Of a DNA stretch of 64,000 nucleotides, positions 44,857 to 53,667 are shown piece by piece. The notes beneath the pieces are model-generated. The model worked only from the letters and a program-made list of their open reading frames with translations, did no database searches and was not told the DNA's origin. The position numbers were made by a program, and so were the translations under genes. The stretch is from Photobacterium chitinilyticum. Lineage in GTDB: Bacteria; Pseudomonadota; Gammaproteobacteria; Enterobacterales; Vibrionaceae. Every line of letters begins with the position of its first letter. The stretch's first letter is position 1. The stretch is from contig NZ_RJLM01000005.1 in assembly GCF_004104355.1 (NCBI RefSeq), forward strand, positions 186,001 to 250,000, read 5' to 3'.

Positions 44857-45873
44857 ATGCGTGTTCTAGTTACTGGTGGAATGGGCTACATAGGTAGCCA
44901 TACCTGTGTTCAGATGATCGAAGCTGGTATGACACCGATTATTGTTGATAACTTGTATAATAGTAAAGAAACTGTTTTAGCAAGAATAGAAAAACTGACG
45001 GGTGTTCGGCCAGCTTTTTTTGAAGGTGATATTCGTGATCGTGCCTTTTTGGATAACGTTCTTGCACAGGCTAATGTGGAATCAGTCCTCCATTTCGCTG
45101 GGCTAAAAGCGGTCGGTGAATCTGTTGAAAAACCTTTGGAATACTATGACAACAATGTTCATGGCACCTTGGTACTTGTCGAAGCGATGAGAGCAGCCGG
45201 TATTAACAGCTTAATATTTAGCTCTTCGGCGACGGTATATGGCGAGCCTGAGACCGTACCGATTACGGAAGACTTTCCGACCAGTGCAACGAATCCGTAC
45301 GGGCGCAGTAAGTTGATGGTTGAAGAATGTCTTGCTGATATCCAAAAAGCCCTTCCAGAAATGAGCATTACATTACTGCGATATTTTAATCCGGTTGGTT
45401 CCCACCAGTCAGGAGAAATGGGAGAAGACCCGCAGGGTATTCCGAATAATTTGATGCCATTTATATCGCAAGTTGCGGTTGGTCGCCGTGAGTACTTGTC
45501 TGTTTTCGGCAATGATTACTCGACGGTTGATGGTACGGGTGTTCGAGATTACATTCACGTTGTTGACTTGGCTGATGGCCATTTGGCAGCGTTGAACAGC
45601 AAAGGTAAAGAGGCTGGGCTACATATCTATAATCTAGGTACAGGTAATGGCTTCAGTGTATTACAAATGGTCGCAGCATTTTCTAAAGCTGCGGGTGTAG
45701 AAGTGGCTTATCAACTGGCACCTCGGCGAGCAGGCGATATTGCCGAGTGCTGGGCTGATCCAAGTAAGGCGAGAGCAGAACTTCACTGGGAAGCTACCCG
45801 TACTATTGAAGATATGACCGCAGATACGTGGCGCTGGCAGTCTAATAATCCAAATGGTTATCCAGACGTTTAA
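44857..45873 (+). CDS. galE: UDP-glucose 4-epimerase
   Basis: The enzyme interconverts UDP-glucose and UDP-galactose with bound NAD. Its 338 residues show VLVTGGMGYIGSHTCVQ, the catalytic Ser in SSSATVYG and the Tyr-x3-Lys in NPYGRSKLM. The GDYSTVDGTGVRDYIHVVDL-type region and LGTGNGFSV are typical GalE. GGGAG precedes the ATG. It is isolated from galTKM and may serve surface polysaccharide synthesis. Confidence 0.96.
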   Translation: MRVLVTGGMGYIGSHTCVQMIEAGMTPIIVDNLYNSKETVLARIEKLTGVRPAFFEGDIRDRAFLDNVLAQANVESVLHFAGLKAVGESVEKPLEYYDNNVHGTLVLVEAMRAAGINSLIFSSSATVYGEPETVPITEDFPTSATNPYGRSKLMVEECLADIQKALPEMSITLLRYFNPVGSHQSGEMGEDPQGIPNNLMPFISQVAVGRREYLSVFGNDYSTVDGTGVRDYIHVVDLADGHLAALNSKGKEAGLHIYNLGTGNGFSVLQMVAAFSKAAGVEVAYQLAPRRAGDIAECWADPSKARAELHWEATRTIEDMTADTWRWQSNNPNGYPDV

Positions 45874-45909
45874 TTTGTATTAGCTAATAAATGTAGTTGT
45901 ATGTATAGG

Positions 45910-45943
45910 CGTATGGCCGCTGAAGAAATTCAGCGGCCATACG
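45910..45943. terminator. Long hairpin between galE and the YjdF-like gene
   Basis: CGTATGGCCGCTGAA (45910-45924) pairs perfectly over 15 bases with TTCAGCGGCCATACG (45929-45943) on a GAAA tetraloop. There is no strong T-run. It probably ends both convergent genes. Confidence 0.75.
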
Positions 45944-45947
45944 TTCA

Positions 45948-46559
45948 TTAGACAGAGTTACTTATGCGGTAAGGCTTATTGTAGAAGAAAAATACTAAGC
46001 TTGTTATTGCGCCAAGTGTATCAGCCAGCATATCTTGCTGGGCATCCCAAATGTCACCCTGCGAACCCAAGAATTCGATACCGGCCTCGCCGCCAGCGAG
46101 TACGGCATACCACCACTCAATAATCTCGTAGCCAGCAGCAATTGCCATAATGGCACAGAGACCGAATAGCCCGGCAAGAACAGGATTACAATAACCTTTG
46201 CGTGCAAGGTATTCTGCAATTGGATAGGCGTAAAAGCCGATTGAAAAATGGGCAAAGCGATCAAAGTGATTTCGTTCTGAACCAATTAACTCGCTAAACC
46301 AATCAAAGGGCACATTTGCAAACGTGTAGTGCGCCCCGATAGTGTGCAAAATGAGCCAACAAGACATAAAGAGGTATGCGCTATTTGAGAATTTGAACCA
46401 TTTGAAAGTAACAAGTAGCGGAGCGAAAATCATAGCGATAGGAATGATTTCAGCTATCCAGACTTCAGGAAATGCAGGGTTAATTCCTGACCATATAATT
46501 GTCGAGCTGACGACAATGGCAAGTATTAATGGAAGTGTCATGTCCTTGTTCACAGTCAT
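45948..46559 (-). CDS. DUF2238 / YjdF-like membrane protein
   Basis: The 203-residue protein has about six membrane helices, including MTLPLILAIVVSSTIIWSGI and LFMSCWLILHTIGAHYTFA. The conserved RNHFDRFAHFSIGFYAYPI and GYEIIEWWYAVLAGG...GDIWDAQQDMLADTLGA motifs mark the DUF2238 (YjdF) family. Conserved His, Asp and Glu residues in the membrane suggest an enzymatic or metal-binding role, but none is established to my knowledge. Confidence 0.88.
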   Translation of the reverse strand: MTVNKDMTLPLILAIVVSSTIIWSGINPAFPEVWIAEIIPIAMIFAPLLVTFKWFKFSNSAYLFMSCWLILHTIGAHYTFANVPFDWFSELIGSERNHFDRFAHFSIGFYAYPIAEYLARKGYCNPVLAGLFGLCAIMAIAAGYEIIEWWYAVLAGGEAGIEFLGSQGDIWDAQQDMLADTLGAITSLVFFFYNKPYRISNSV

Positions 46560-46803
46560 CGTGTATGAATCTCTTACTCAAATAGTGATTGATGAACATT
46601 ATAATACAGTGTTTTATTGGTTTTGACATCGATTTTTACATCGTTTTTAATGGTGCTGATAACAAGCGATGTAATGCGCTGTCAACAGTGCATCACTGTG
46701 ATACAACTGGCATATTTCAGATTACTTTAATCGAGTACTATGCTGGTGGGTGGGAAGGGGATAATATTTAATTCCTTACGGATGAGTTTCACAAGGAGAA
46801 GAT

Positions 46804-47118
46804 ATGCACACGTTAGCGTTAGATGAGGGTGTAACGGCATTACACCAACAGCGGTTGATTGCAGGCTTCACGATATACCTTGAACAATTCCCTGATTATC
46901 ATGTTTATGGCGAAGAGAGTGTGGGTTACATACACATGCGCAACAATTCTCCGTTGTGTTTTTACAACTCATCGTCAGGGTATGCTGCCTTGATCGACTG
47001 CCCAATCGCACGCCTTCAGTTTGAAGAGTTCCTGAAACGTCCAGACATTGAAGAATATATTGCATTATCATTTGTCGGTACGCGCTATGAACAACAATAT
47101 CCTAGGAAGTTAAATTAG
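46804..47118 (+). CDS. Small cytoplasmic protein, unknown
   Basis: The 104-residue protein begins MHTLALDEGVTALHQQRLIA behind a strong AAGGAGAAG site. It has no signal or membrane segment and contains two cysteines (PLCFYNS, LIDCPIA). The amphipathic layout suggests a compact alpha/beta fold. I do not recognise a family. It stands alone between two single genes. Confidence 0.65.
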   Translation: MHTLALDEGVTALHQQRLIAGFTIYLEQFPDYHVYGEESVGYIHMRNNSPLCFYNSSSGYAALIDCPIARLQFEEFLKRPDIEEYIALSFVGTRYEQQYPRKLN

Positions 47119-47338
47119 CGACTGTTTATTCAGCTTAGTAGCGCAACGGAAACACTCGATAGCCACAGGCTTACAGGTTTGTTGCGCTCTCGTATCATCA
47201 CCCAAGTTATGTTGGTGATTCTCAGGTACCTGACTTTCTATAGTATCTCATTCTGGGACAACAAATAATTCAGCCTTTTAAGTAGATGTCAGCATCAATA
47301 ATTGTGATATAATCCTTCGCTAACATTTTCTACCTTAG

Positions 47339-47354
47339 TGTGAGTTGGCTCACA
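47339..47354. promoter_or_regulatory. Perfect CRP-type site upstream of DEAD-box helicase gene
   Basis: TGTGAGTTGGCTCACA has both half-sites of the CRP consensus TGTGA-N6-TCACA intact. It lies about 59 bases before the helicase start, a spacing compatible with activation or repression. It points to cAMP-CRP control. Confidence 0.7.
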
Positions 47355-47412
47355 TGGGGTAAAGCTGTAATTATTATCTGCTCAACACTGAGCATTTTAC
47401 CGGAGCACCATT

Positions 47413-48750
47413 TTGCATTTTAAAGACCTTGGATTAGACCAGCGCCTGCTTAAGAAATTGAATCACCTGGCGTTCAATAAACCAACTGAAATTCAACAAA
47501 CAGCTATTCCTGTTGGCATTCTAGGCAAGGATGTATTGGCCTCGTCAAAGACTGGCTCCGGTAAAACACTGGCATTTTTACTTCCGGCGATGCAGCGTAT
47601 GTATCGCAGCAAGCCCTTTACTCGCCGTGATCCACGCGTATTGGTATTGACTCCCACTCGTGAACTTGCCAAGCAGGTGTTTGCCCAGCTACGTACCCTG
47701 AACGCTGGTACGCCTTATGATGGGACATTGATTGTTGGAGGTGAAAATTTCAACGATCAGGTAAAAGCACTTCGTAATGATCCGATGTTTGTGATTGCAA
47801 CACCAGGACGATTAGCTGATCACCTCGAGCACCGTAGCACGCACCTAGATGGGCTTGAAATGCTTATTCTTGATGAAGCGGACCGTATGCTGGATCTTGG
47901 TTTTGAAGCGCAGTTGCGTCGCATTCATGAAGCGGCAAGTCACCGTCGTCGCCAGACGTTGATGTTCTCGGCAACATTGGATCATGAAGATGTAGTCGAT
48001 ATTGCCTCTGATATGCTCAATGCACCGAAACGCCTCTCTGTCGGTCATTCTGCCGAAGAGCATACTGATATTACCCAGCGCTTTATCTTGTGTGATCACT
48101 TAGATCATAAGCAAGCTTTGCTAGATAAGGTATTGGAAACCGAAGACTACAATCAGGTTATTATTTTTACGGCAACACGTGCTGATACCGATCGTCTGAC
48201 AAAAGAGCTGAACGAGCGTAAGCTGAAAGCAGTCGCTCTGAGCGGTAACCTAAATCAGACTCAGCGAAATAGTATTATGAGCCAGTTCGAGCGTGACTGT
48301 CACAAGATCCTTGTGACGACTGATGTTGCGTCGCGTGGTCTGGATATCGACAAAGTTTCTCACGTAATTAACTTTGATATGCCAAAACATGCTGAAGAAT
48401 ACGTTCACCGTATCGGTCGTACCGGCCGTGCTGGTAATAAGGGTGATGCTATTTCTCTTGTTGGTCCGAAAGACTGGAAGAGCTTTAAAAATGTCGAAGC
48501 TTTCCTAAAGCAAAATATTAGTTTCAGTACCATTGAAGGTCTGGAGGGCAAATTCAAAGGCCTGAAACCAGCTCCGAAGAAAAAGTTTGTCAAGAAAAAG
48601 CCAACAGCTAACAAGCCGGTTGCGAAGAAAACAGATTCTGCTAAACCGAAGAAGAAGATGGATAAGCGCTATTACGATAATATGGCAGTGGGCGATAACG
48701 TATTCGTTCCTAAAAAGAAGAAGCCTGTAAATCCGGCAACTGAAGATTAA
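47413..48750 (+). CDS. DEAD-box ATP-dependent RNA helicase
   Basis: The 445-residue helicase has the Q motif (FNKPTEIQQTAIP), motif I SSKTGSGKT, PTRELA, TPGR, DEAD (ILDEADRML), SAT, then domain 2 with TDVASRGLDI and HRIGRTGRAG. The C-terminal tail of about 75 residues is very lysine-rich (APKKKFVKKKPTANKP), as in helicases acting on ribosomal RNA. It is closest to the SrmB/RhlE group. I accept the TTG start because CGGAG lies upstream and the protein then begins MHFKDLGLDQRLL. A CRP-type site precedes it. Confidence 0.93.
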   Translation: MHFKDLGLDQRLLKKLNHLAFNKPTEIQQTAIPVGILGKDVLASSKTGSGKTLAFLLPAMQRMYRSKPFTRRDPRVLVLTPTRELAKQVFAQLRTLNAGTPYDGTLIVGGENFNDQVKALRNDPMFVIATPGRLADHLEHRSTHLDGLEMLILDEADRMLDLGFEAQLRRIHEAASHRRRQTLMFSATLDHEDVVDIASDMLNAPKRLSVGHSAEEHTDITQRFILCDHLDHKQALLDKVLETEDYNQVIIFTATRADTDRLTKELNERKLKAVALSGNLNQTQRNSIMSQFERDCHKILVTTDVASRGLDIDKVSHVINFDMPKHAEEYVHRIGRTGRAGNKGDAISLVGPKDWKSFKNVEAFLKQNISFSTIEGLEGKFKGLKPAPKKKFVKKKPTANKPVAKKTDSAKPKKKMDKRYYDNMAVGDNVFVPKKKKPVNPATED

Positions 48751-48781
48751 TAGCATTCATTTTTGCAAGAACAATTAAATC

Positions 48782-48811
48782 AAAAGTGCCAGTCTTCGAA
48801 CTGGCACTTTT
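48782..48811. terminator. Bidirectional terminator
   Basis: AAAAGTGCCAGT (48782-48793) pairs with ACTGGCACTTTT (48800-48811) over 12 bases on a CTTCGA loop. It ends both the helicase gene and the converging E2 gene. Confidence 0.93.
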
Positions 48812-48832
48812 ACATTTGGTACATCGTAATAA

Positions 48833-49981
48833 TTAATTGCTCGCTTGCTGTAACTGGTTTACCAGCGCCTTCATGAAACGTGCTGCTTCTCCGCCAGTAC
48901 ATGCACGGTGGTCGAAGGTCATTGATAGGGGCAATATTTTTACCGGTACAGCTTTGTTATCACGGAGCATGAGTTTCTCAATGATACGGCCGGCCCCGAC
49001 GATAGCAACTTGAGGCGGGGTAACTACGGGGGTTGCAAAAATACCCGCGATGGCACCAAAATTGGTTAATGTGATGGTGGCATGCTGCAACTGCTCTCGG
49101 CCAATTTTTCTCTCCTTAATACCTGCGACGGTTTTATCGACCCATTGACGGATTCCTCGAGTACTGTATTCATCAGCATGGCGTAAGACAGGAACATAAA
49201 GGCCGTGACGGCTGTCGACAGCAAGACCTATATTGACAGTACTGTGAACACACCGAGTCATGGTTTCTGCATCGAACCATGCATTCAAAGCGGGTACTTG
49301 GTGGCAGGCTTCAACAATGGCTAATACCAAACGACTCGTGATATCTTCATCCGGGTTCCATCTTTCAAGCATGGCTTCTTCGGTGATGGTTACCGCTGCA
49401 ACATTGAGGTGTGATTCTGCCATGGTGCTAACCATGGTTCGACGAGCTCCCTTAAGTACTTCTGTGCCAGGTAAGAGCTTATTGCAGGCATTGTATACAT
49501 CCGTATCGAGAATAACGCCACTAGGACCACTTCCACTAACGTTATTCAAATCGACCCCGAGTTTTTGTGCTAGCAAACGGGCCGACGGCATGGCTGTTAA
49601 GGTATCTGTGGGCTTGACTTGCTGTGAATGACCGACCCAAAATTCATCAATATTGACGTCATGATCGTGGTGAGAGACTGTGCCGACGACGGTGGCAGTA
49701 TCGGTTCTTAAGGTGTTGTTTTGCACATGATCTGTGGTGACTTTTTCCTCTATTTCTAACAGCAAGCTACCGATACTGATCACATCACCCGCGTTGCCAA
49801 AACGGCGAATAATTGTGCCGCGATAAGGTGAAGGAACCTCAACGGTTGCTTTGGCGGTTTCGACGGTTAGCACAACCTGATCTAGTTCAACTGTATCGCC
49901 AGCATCAACATGCCATTCGATGATTTCAGATTCAGCGAGGCCTTCTCCAAGATCAGGCAAGGTAAATGATTTCATTTCCAC
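48833..49981 (-). CDS. Branched-chain 2-oxoacid dehydrogenase E2 (dihydrolipoamide acyltransferase)
   Basis: The 382-residue E2 has one N-terminal lipoyl domain (lysine in VETAKATVEV), a peripheral subunit-binding domain (PSARLLAQKLGVDLNNVSGS) and a catalytic domain (about 170-382). The usual catalytic HxxxDG motif reads HRACTGG here: His358 is present but the Asp is Thr362. Whether this branch is catalytically normal cannot be told from the sequence alone. It is the third gene of E1alpha-E1beta-E2. No E3 follows, so the complex must borrow lipoamide dehydrogenase from elsewhere. Confidence 0.92.
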   Translation of the reverse strand: MEMKSFTLPDLGEGLAESEIIEWHVDAGDTVELDQVVLTVETAKATVEVPSPYRGTIIRRFGNAGDVISIGSLLLEIEEKVTTDHVQNNTLRTDTATVVGTVSHHDHDVNIDEFWVGHSQQVKPTDTLTAMPSARLLAQKLGVDLNNVSGSGPSGVILDTDVYNACNKLLPGTEVLKGARRTMVSTMAESHLNVAAVTITEEAMLERWNPDEDITSRLVLAIVEACHQVPALNAWFDAETMTRCVHSTVNIGLAVDSRHGLYVPVLRHADEYSTRGIRQWVDKTVAGIKERKIGREQLQHATITLTNFGAIAGIFATPVVTPPQVAIVGAGRIIEKLMLRDNKAVPVKILPLSMTFDHRACTGGEAARFMKALVNQLQQASN

Positions 49982-50955
49982 CCCTCCGTTAGCTCTTTTG
50001 CCGCCTTAACAATGTCCTCTTCCTGAATCAAAAAATAATCTTCATTGCGATAATAAGGCATGACTGTATCCATACCCGTTACACGTTTGGGGGGAGCTTT
50101 CAGTAAGCACATCGCATGTTCGGCTGTTCTTGCCAGGATCTCAGCACCAACGCCACAGGTTTGGCATGCTTCATGGACAACCAGTAAGCGGCCGGATTTT
50201 TCGAGAGAGGAATAGATAGTGGCCATATCGATGGGTTTAATTGTTGCCACATCGATAACCTCCACTTCAATCCCTTGCTGTGAAAGTTCTGTAGCAGCCT
50301 GCAAGGCCTCGACAACACAGGCACCCCAAGTAACAAGCGTAACATCTCGCCCCTTTCTTAGGGTGAAGCAGGTACTTAAAGGAAGTGCCTTACCATCGTC
50401 TATAACATCGGACTTTACCGTTCTGTATATACGTTTTGGCTCGAAGAACATTACAGGGTCATTGCTTCTAATTGATGCCAGTAATAATCCATAGGCCCGT
50501 TGTGGTGATGAAGGAATAACGACGCTGATTCCGGGGATATGGGCAAAAAGGGCTTCGACACTCTCTGAATGATGTTCGGGTGCATGGATACCACCGCCAA
50601 ATGGTGCTCTGAAAACAGCGGGGCAGGTAAGTCGTCCTCGTGTTCGGTTACGCATTCGAGCGGCATGGCAGACCAGGTGTTCCATTGCAGGGAAGACGAA
50701 CCCCTGAAACTGGAATTCAGCTACTGGACGTAAGCCCTGGCTTGCCATACCGACAGCCACACCGCCAATTAGCGCTTCGGCCAAAGGCGAGTCGATGACC
50801 CGTTTACAGCCGAACTTTTCTTTTAATCCAACCGTAGCACGAAAAACACCGCCGTTATCTCCGACGTCTTCACCGAGCACAATGACATCGGGATCATGGG
50901 TCATTTCATGGTGTAGGGCAAGATTGACAGATTCTAGTAGTGTTAGTTCAGCCAC
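49972..50955 (-). CDS. 2-oxoacid dehydrogenase E1 beta subunit
   Basis: The 327-residue transketolase-like subunit pairs with E1alpha to decarboxylate 2-oxoacids. It shows VLGEDVGDNGGVFRATVGL, DSPLAEALIGGVAVGMASQG, EFQFQGFVFPAMEHLVCHAA, APFGGGIHAPEHHSESVEAL and the C-terminal VVHEACQTCGVGAEI. These fit the branched-chain/acetoin/pyruvate alpha2beta2 family. Stop and start codons overlap its neighbours on both sides (E2 by 10 bases, E1alpha by 8), so the operon is tightly coupled. Confidence 0.94.
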   Translation of the reverse strand: MAELTLLESVNLALHHEMTHDPDVIVLGEDVGDNGGVFRATVGLKEKFGCKRVIDSPLAEALIGGVAVGMASQGLRPVAEFQFQGFVFPAMEHLVCHAARMRNRTRGRLTCPAVFRAPFGGGIHAPEHHSESVEALFAHIPGISVVIPSSPQRAYGLLLASIRSNDPVMFFEPKRIYRTVKSDVIDDGKALPLSTCFTLRKGRDVTLVTWGACVVEALQAATELSQQGIEVEVIDVATIKPIDMATIYSSLEKSGRLLVVHEACQTCGVGAEILARTAEHAMCLLKAPPKRVTGMDTVMPYYRNEDYFLIQEEDIVKAAKELTEGWK

Positions 50956-52036
50956 GGTGACCTCCCTGCATGCGCATTGCTTTGTTGATAATCAAATCAC
51001 GTTGTTTATGAAGATCACTGTCAAGTGACTCATAAAGGAAATCAAAAGCAGATTCAGGAGGCTGTGGTGGTAAGGATTTGTATTTATCTACGGCTTTTTC
51101 AACAACCTCGCGGCAGTGTTCTAGCCATTGTTTTTCATCGGCTTCTGACCACCAGAGCTGGTTGATTAAAAACGTTTTCAAACGCGCAATGGGCTCAAAC
51201 TCCCAGGCTTGTTGCAATTCATCTTCACTGCGATAGCGACTGGCATCATCAGCGGTTGTATGATCACTGAGTCGATAGCTAATCGCTTCAATAAGCGTCG
51301 TTCCTTTGCCTTTTCGGGCTTTATCAAGGCTGGTCAAAATAGCATCGTACATAGCAACAACATCGTTGCCATCAACAGTCAGCCCCTGGATGCCAGCCCC
51401 TTTGGCTTTATCGGACAGCAGTTCGGCTCCGCATTGAATAGATCGTGGTACTGAAATTGCCCACTGGTTGTTGTTGATGACAAACACCAGCGGTATGTTC
51501 CAGGCTCCGGCGCAGTTAAGTGATTCAAGGAAGTCACCTTTGGAGGTTGCGCCGTCTCCACATGTCACAAGCGCCGCCTGATGATTACCTTGGATTTTAA
51601 GTGCAGCGGCAACACCCACGGCATGCGTACATTGAGTTGCGATAGGGACACAAAATGGTAAATCATTGCAATGCTCGTTATTGGCTGAGAAATCACTGCC
51701 TCTCTCGTCACCGCCCCAGTATTGCAGATTCTTCTCCATAGCTGTACCACGTGCCCACATTGCAGGCATATCACGATAGTAAGGAATGAATACGTCATCT
51801 GTTTTAAGTGCTCGGCCAATTGCGATGCCGATGGCTTCGGATCCCAGGTGAGAAGGGTAGGTTCCTAGTTTACCTGTTCGTTGTAGCGCAATTGCTTTGT
51901 TATCGTAGATGCGGGTTAGTACCATGTCACAGTAAAACCCTTTCAACACTGATTGATCGGCCCATGCGGGGAGTTGATCGACGAGACTACCATGATGATC
52001 AATGAATCGATGCATAGGTAAGGCCTGAACATTCAT
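50948..52036 (-). CDS. 2-oxoacid dehydrogenase E1 alpha subunit
   Basis: The 362-residue thiamine-diphosphate subunit has the binding motif GDGATSKGDFLESLNCAGAW...INNNQWAIS. It also has YPSHLGSEAIGIAIGRAL, FIPYYRDMPAMWARG and the phosphorylation-loop-like YRLSDHTTADDASRYRS. The FIPYYRD and GxERGSD-type features favour the branched-chain rather than acetyl-transferring type, and nearby leucine and valine catabolic operons support that. ATG 52036 has AAGGAG six bases upstream; the in-frame extension to 52084 has none. Confidence 0.92.
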   Translation of the reverse strand: MNVQALPMHRFIDHHGSLVDQLPAWADQSVLKGFYCDMVLTRIYDNKAIALQRTGKLGTYPSHLGSEAIGIAIGRALKTDDVFIPYYRDMPAMWARGTAMEKNLQYWGGDERGSDFSANNEHCNDLPFCVPIATQCTHAVGVAAALKIQGNHQAALVTCGDGATSKGDFLESLNCAGAWNIPLVFVINNNQWAISVPRSIQCGAELLSDKAKGAGIQGLTVDGNDVVAMYDAILTSLDKARKGKGTTLIEAISYRLSDHTTADDASRYRSEDELQQAWEFEPIARLKTFLINQLWWSEADEKQWLEHCREVVEKAVDKYKSLPPQPPESAFDFLYESLDSDLHKQRDLIINKAMRMQGGHRG

Positions 52037-52453
52037 CTCAAGCTCCTTCTGTTGCTGCCTCAGAAGAGGCGGACAGCAAATCAAGTGGCTATACCGATGC
52101 AGAGGTGGTCCGTTTTAACTAAATGGCTTATCTCAAGATAAGTCTAGGTATAACCAGACAATTATAAGTGTAAGCACAATGTTAAAATACCGCCTCCGCC
52201 AGTGAGCTTTTAGTCAGTAAAGAAAACAATACAGAGAAAAGTGTTGATATATTAAGTGTGGCTTTCTTTAGAATAGAAAATAATATCGACTTTTGACAAT
52301 AAGCTAGTGTTTCGTATTTTCTTGGATTAACTAGCCTACTGTAAATTTAGTCTCATTTTCGAGACTGTGAGGGCATAAGCACTGTGTTTCGAGATAATTC
52401 GCTCATACTTAGGTTTGGACTTTGGTGCTGTTTTTGACTCTTTGTGGTGCGCT
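52037..52453. other. 417-base intergenic region, divergent promoters
   Basis: It is AT-rich and lies between the 2-oxoacid dehydrogenase operon and the lipoprotein gene. I found no LiuR-like TTACGTAAACGT here, no other dyad worth listing and no convincing small frame. Confidence 0.4.
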
Positions 52454-52915
52454 ATGAAGTTATACAGTAGTTTATTCTTTACGTTCTTTGTCTCGGCTTG
52501 TACCTCGCAGGAAGCAGTAACAGATGTTGCCGGACAAAAAACGACTTTTATACAAGGGGAGTGTTATGATCCCTCGACCTACAGCCTAACTGAAACATTT
52601 GATCATTTTATTGATGAACGGCAGCAGGAACTTAAAATTCTGCGACCAGAGCTTACGGCTGAAAACTATGAGCAGTTGGACTATGCACTTAGGCATTTTA
52701 CTACTTATTGGACTCAGTTAAGGCAAGAGCGTGATCAGGCATGTGAAGAACACGCAAGTTGTGAATTCATTAAGTTGAAAACCCATGATGTTCAGGTATA
52801 CAACCGAGGTTATTGCGATGGCACTGACTTTGAATATAACGTAAGCCGCGCTAAAATGATAAACTTTTTCAACGATATAGAAAGGTTACAGTTACAACGC
52901 TCAGCGCAGCAGTAA
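52454..52915 (+). CDS. Small lipoprotein, unknown
   Basis: The 153-residue protein from ATG 52454 has a short lipoprotein signal (LYSSLFFTFFVSAC, acylated Cys16). A helical, charged mature part contains three further cysteines (GECYD, QACEEHASCEF, YCDGTDF). An in-frame ATG at 52415 would put the lipobox too deep. I do not recognise a family. It is likely outer-membrane-attached, as no Asp follows the Cys. Confidence 0.7.
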   Translation: MKLYSSLFFTFFVSACTSQEAVTDVAGQKTTFIQGECYDPSTYSLTETFDHFIDERQQELKILRPELTAENYEQLDYALRHFTTYWTQLRQERDQACEEHASCEFIKLKTHDVQVYNRGYCDGTDFEYNVSRAKMINFFNDIERLQLQRSAQQ

Positions 52916-53090
52916 TTGACTTGAGCTGTGATAAATTGACTGATGGCTATAACGCATCTATGTGATTTGATGTTCTATACCTAAGCGATTTTCGTTGAAA
53001 CAACAGCTTTAACTCACTTGGAAATAATAATGGCTAGTCTGGTATCCTCGGGCACATAAAGTGTTATTTGTTCTATCACTCGGGAAACCA

Positions 53091-53525
53091 ATGAAGTTAA
53101 TTTCTGTTTTATGTCCGCACTGTCAGAAGTCGGTATCTATTTCCACCCAATCTTTATCAAACACGGTTCAGTGTGAGTATTGTAATAAGCCAATACTAGA
53201 CGGTAAGCCTGTTGAAGCCAATGTCAGTAATTTTGATAAACTGATTCAAAGCCCCAAACCTGTTGTAGTGACTTTTTGGGGAAATAATTGCTCGCCATGT
53301 AATAGTTTTAAGCCTATTTTCGAGAAGATGGCCTCTGAAAGGAAAAAACAACTTCGCTTTTTGCGAGTCAATGTTCAGCAAAATAAAGTACTGGCGGCTC
53401 GATATCGTATCCGGGGTGTGCCAACAATCATGGTGTTTAAGAAGGGCAAGCAGCAATCAGTTATCAATACTGCACTGCGGAAAAAAGAATTTGGTGATTG
53501 GCTCAATGATGTATTGTTTTCATAA
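53091..53525 (+). CDS. trxC: Thioredoxin 2 with variant CSPC active site
   Basis: The 144-residue protein has the TrxC layout: an N-terminal zinc-binding motif (Cys8/11, CPHC, and Cys28/31, CEYC) and a thioredoxin fold with cis-proline RGVPTIMVF. The redox motif is WGNNCSPC (Cys67, Cys70), where TrxC normally has WCGPC. CSPC keeps both cysteines but should shift redox potential and partner choice. It is cytoplasmic. ATG 53091 follows GGGAAACC; the in-frame upstream ATG at 53061 has no site. Confidence 0.88.
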   Translation: MKLISVLCPHCQKSVSISTQSLSNTVQCEYCNKPILDGKPVEANVSNFDKLIQSPKPVVVTFWGNNCSPCNSFKPIFEKMASERKKQLRFLRVNVQQNKVLAARYRIRGVPTIMVFKKGKQQSVINTALRKKEFGDWLNDVLFS

Positions 53526-53667
53526 GAGGTGTCGATGGCTGGGTGGTAAGTTATCAGTGCCACGGTGCAACTGTTTGCTGAAAATGTATTACTTTTCATT
53601 TGCTTATAATTAGTGCTATGGTGATTGTAGCTATATTTGTTTTAACTATGTAAATGAGGAGGATTAT

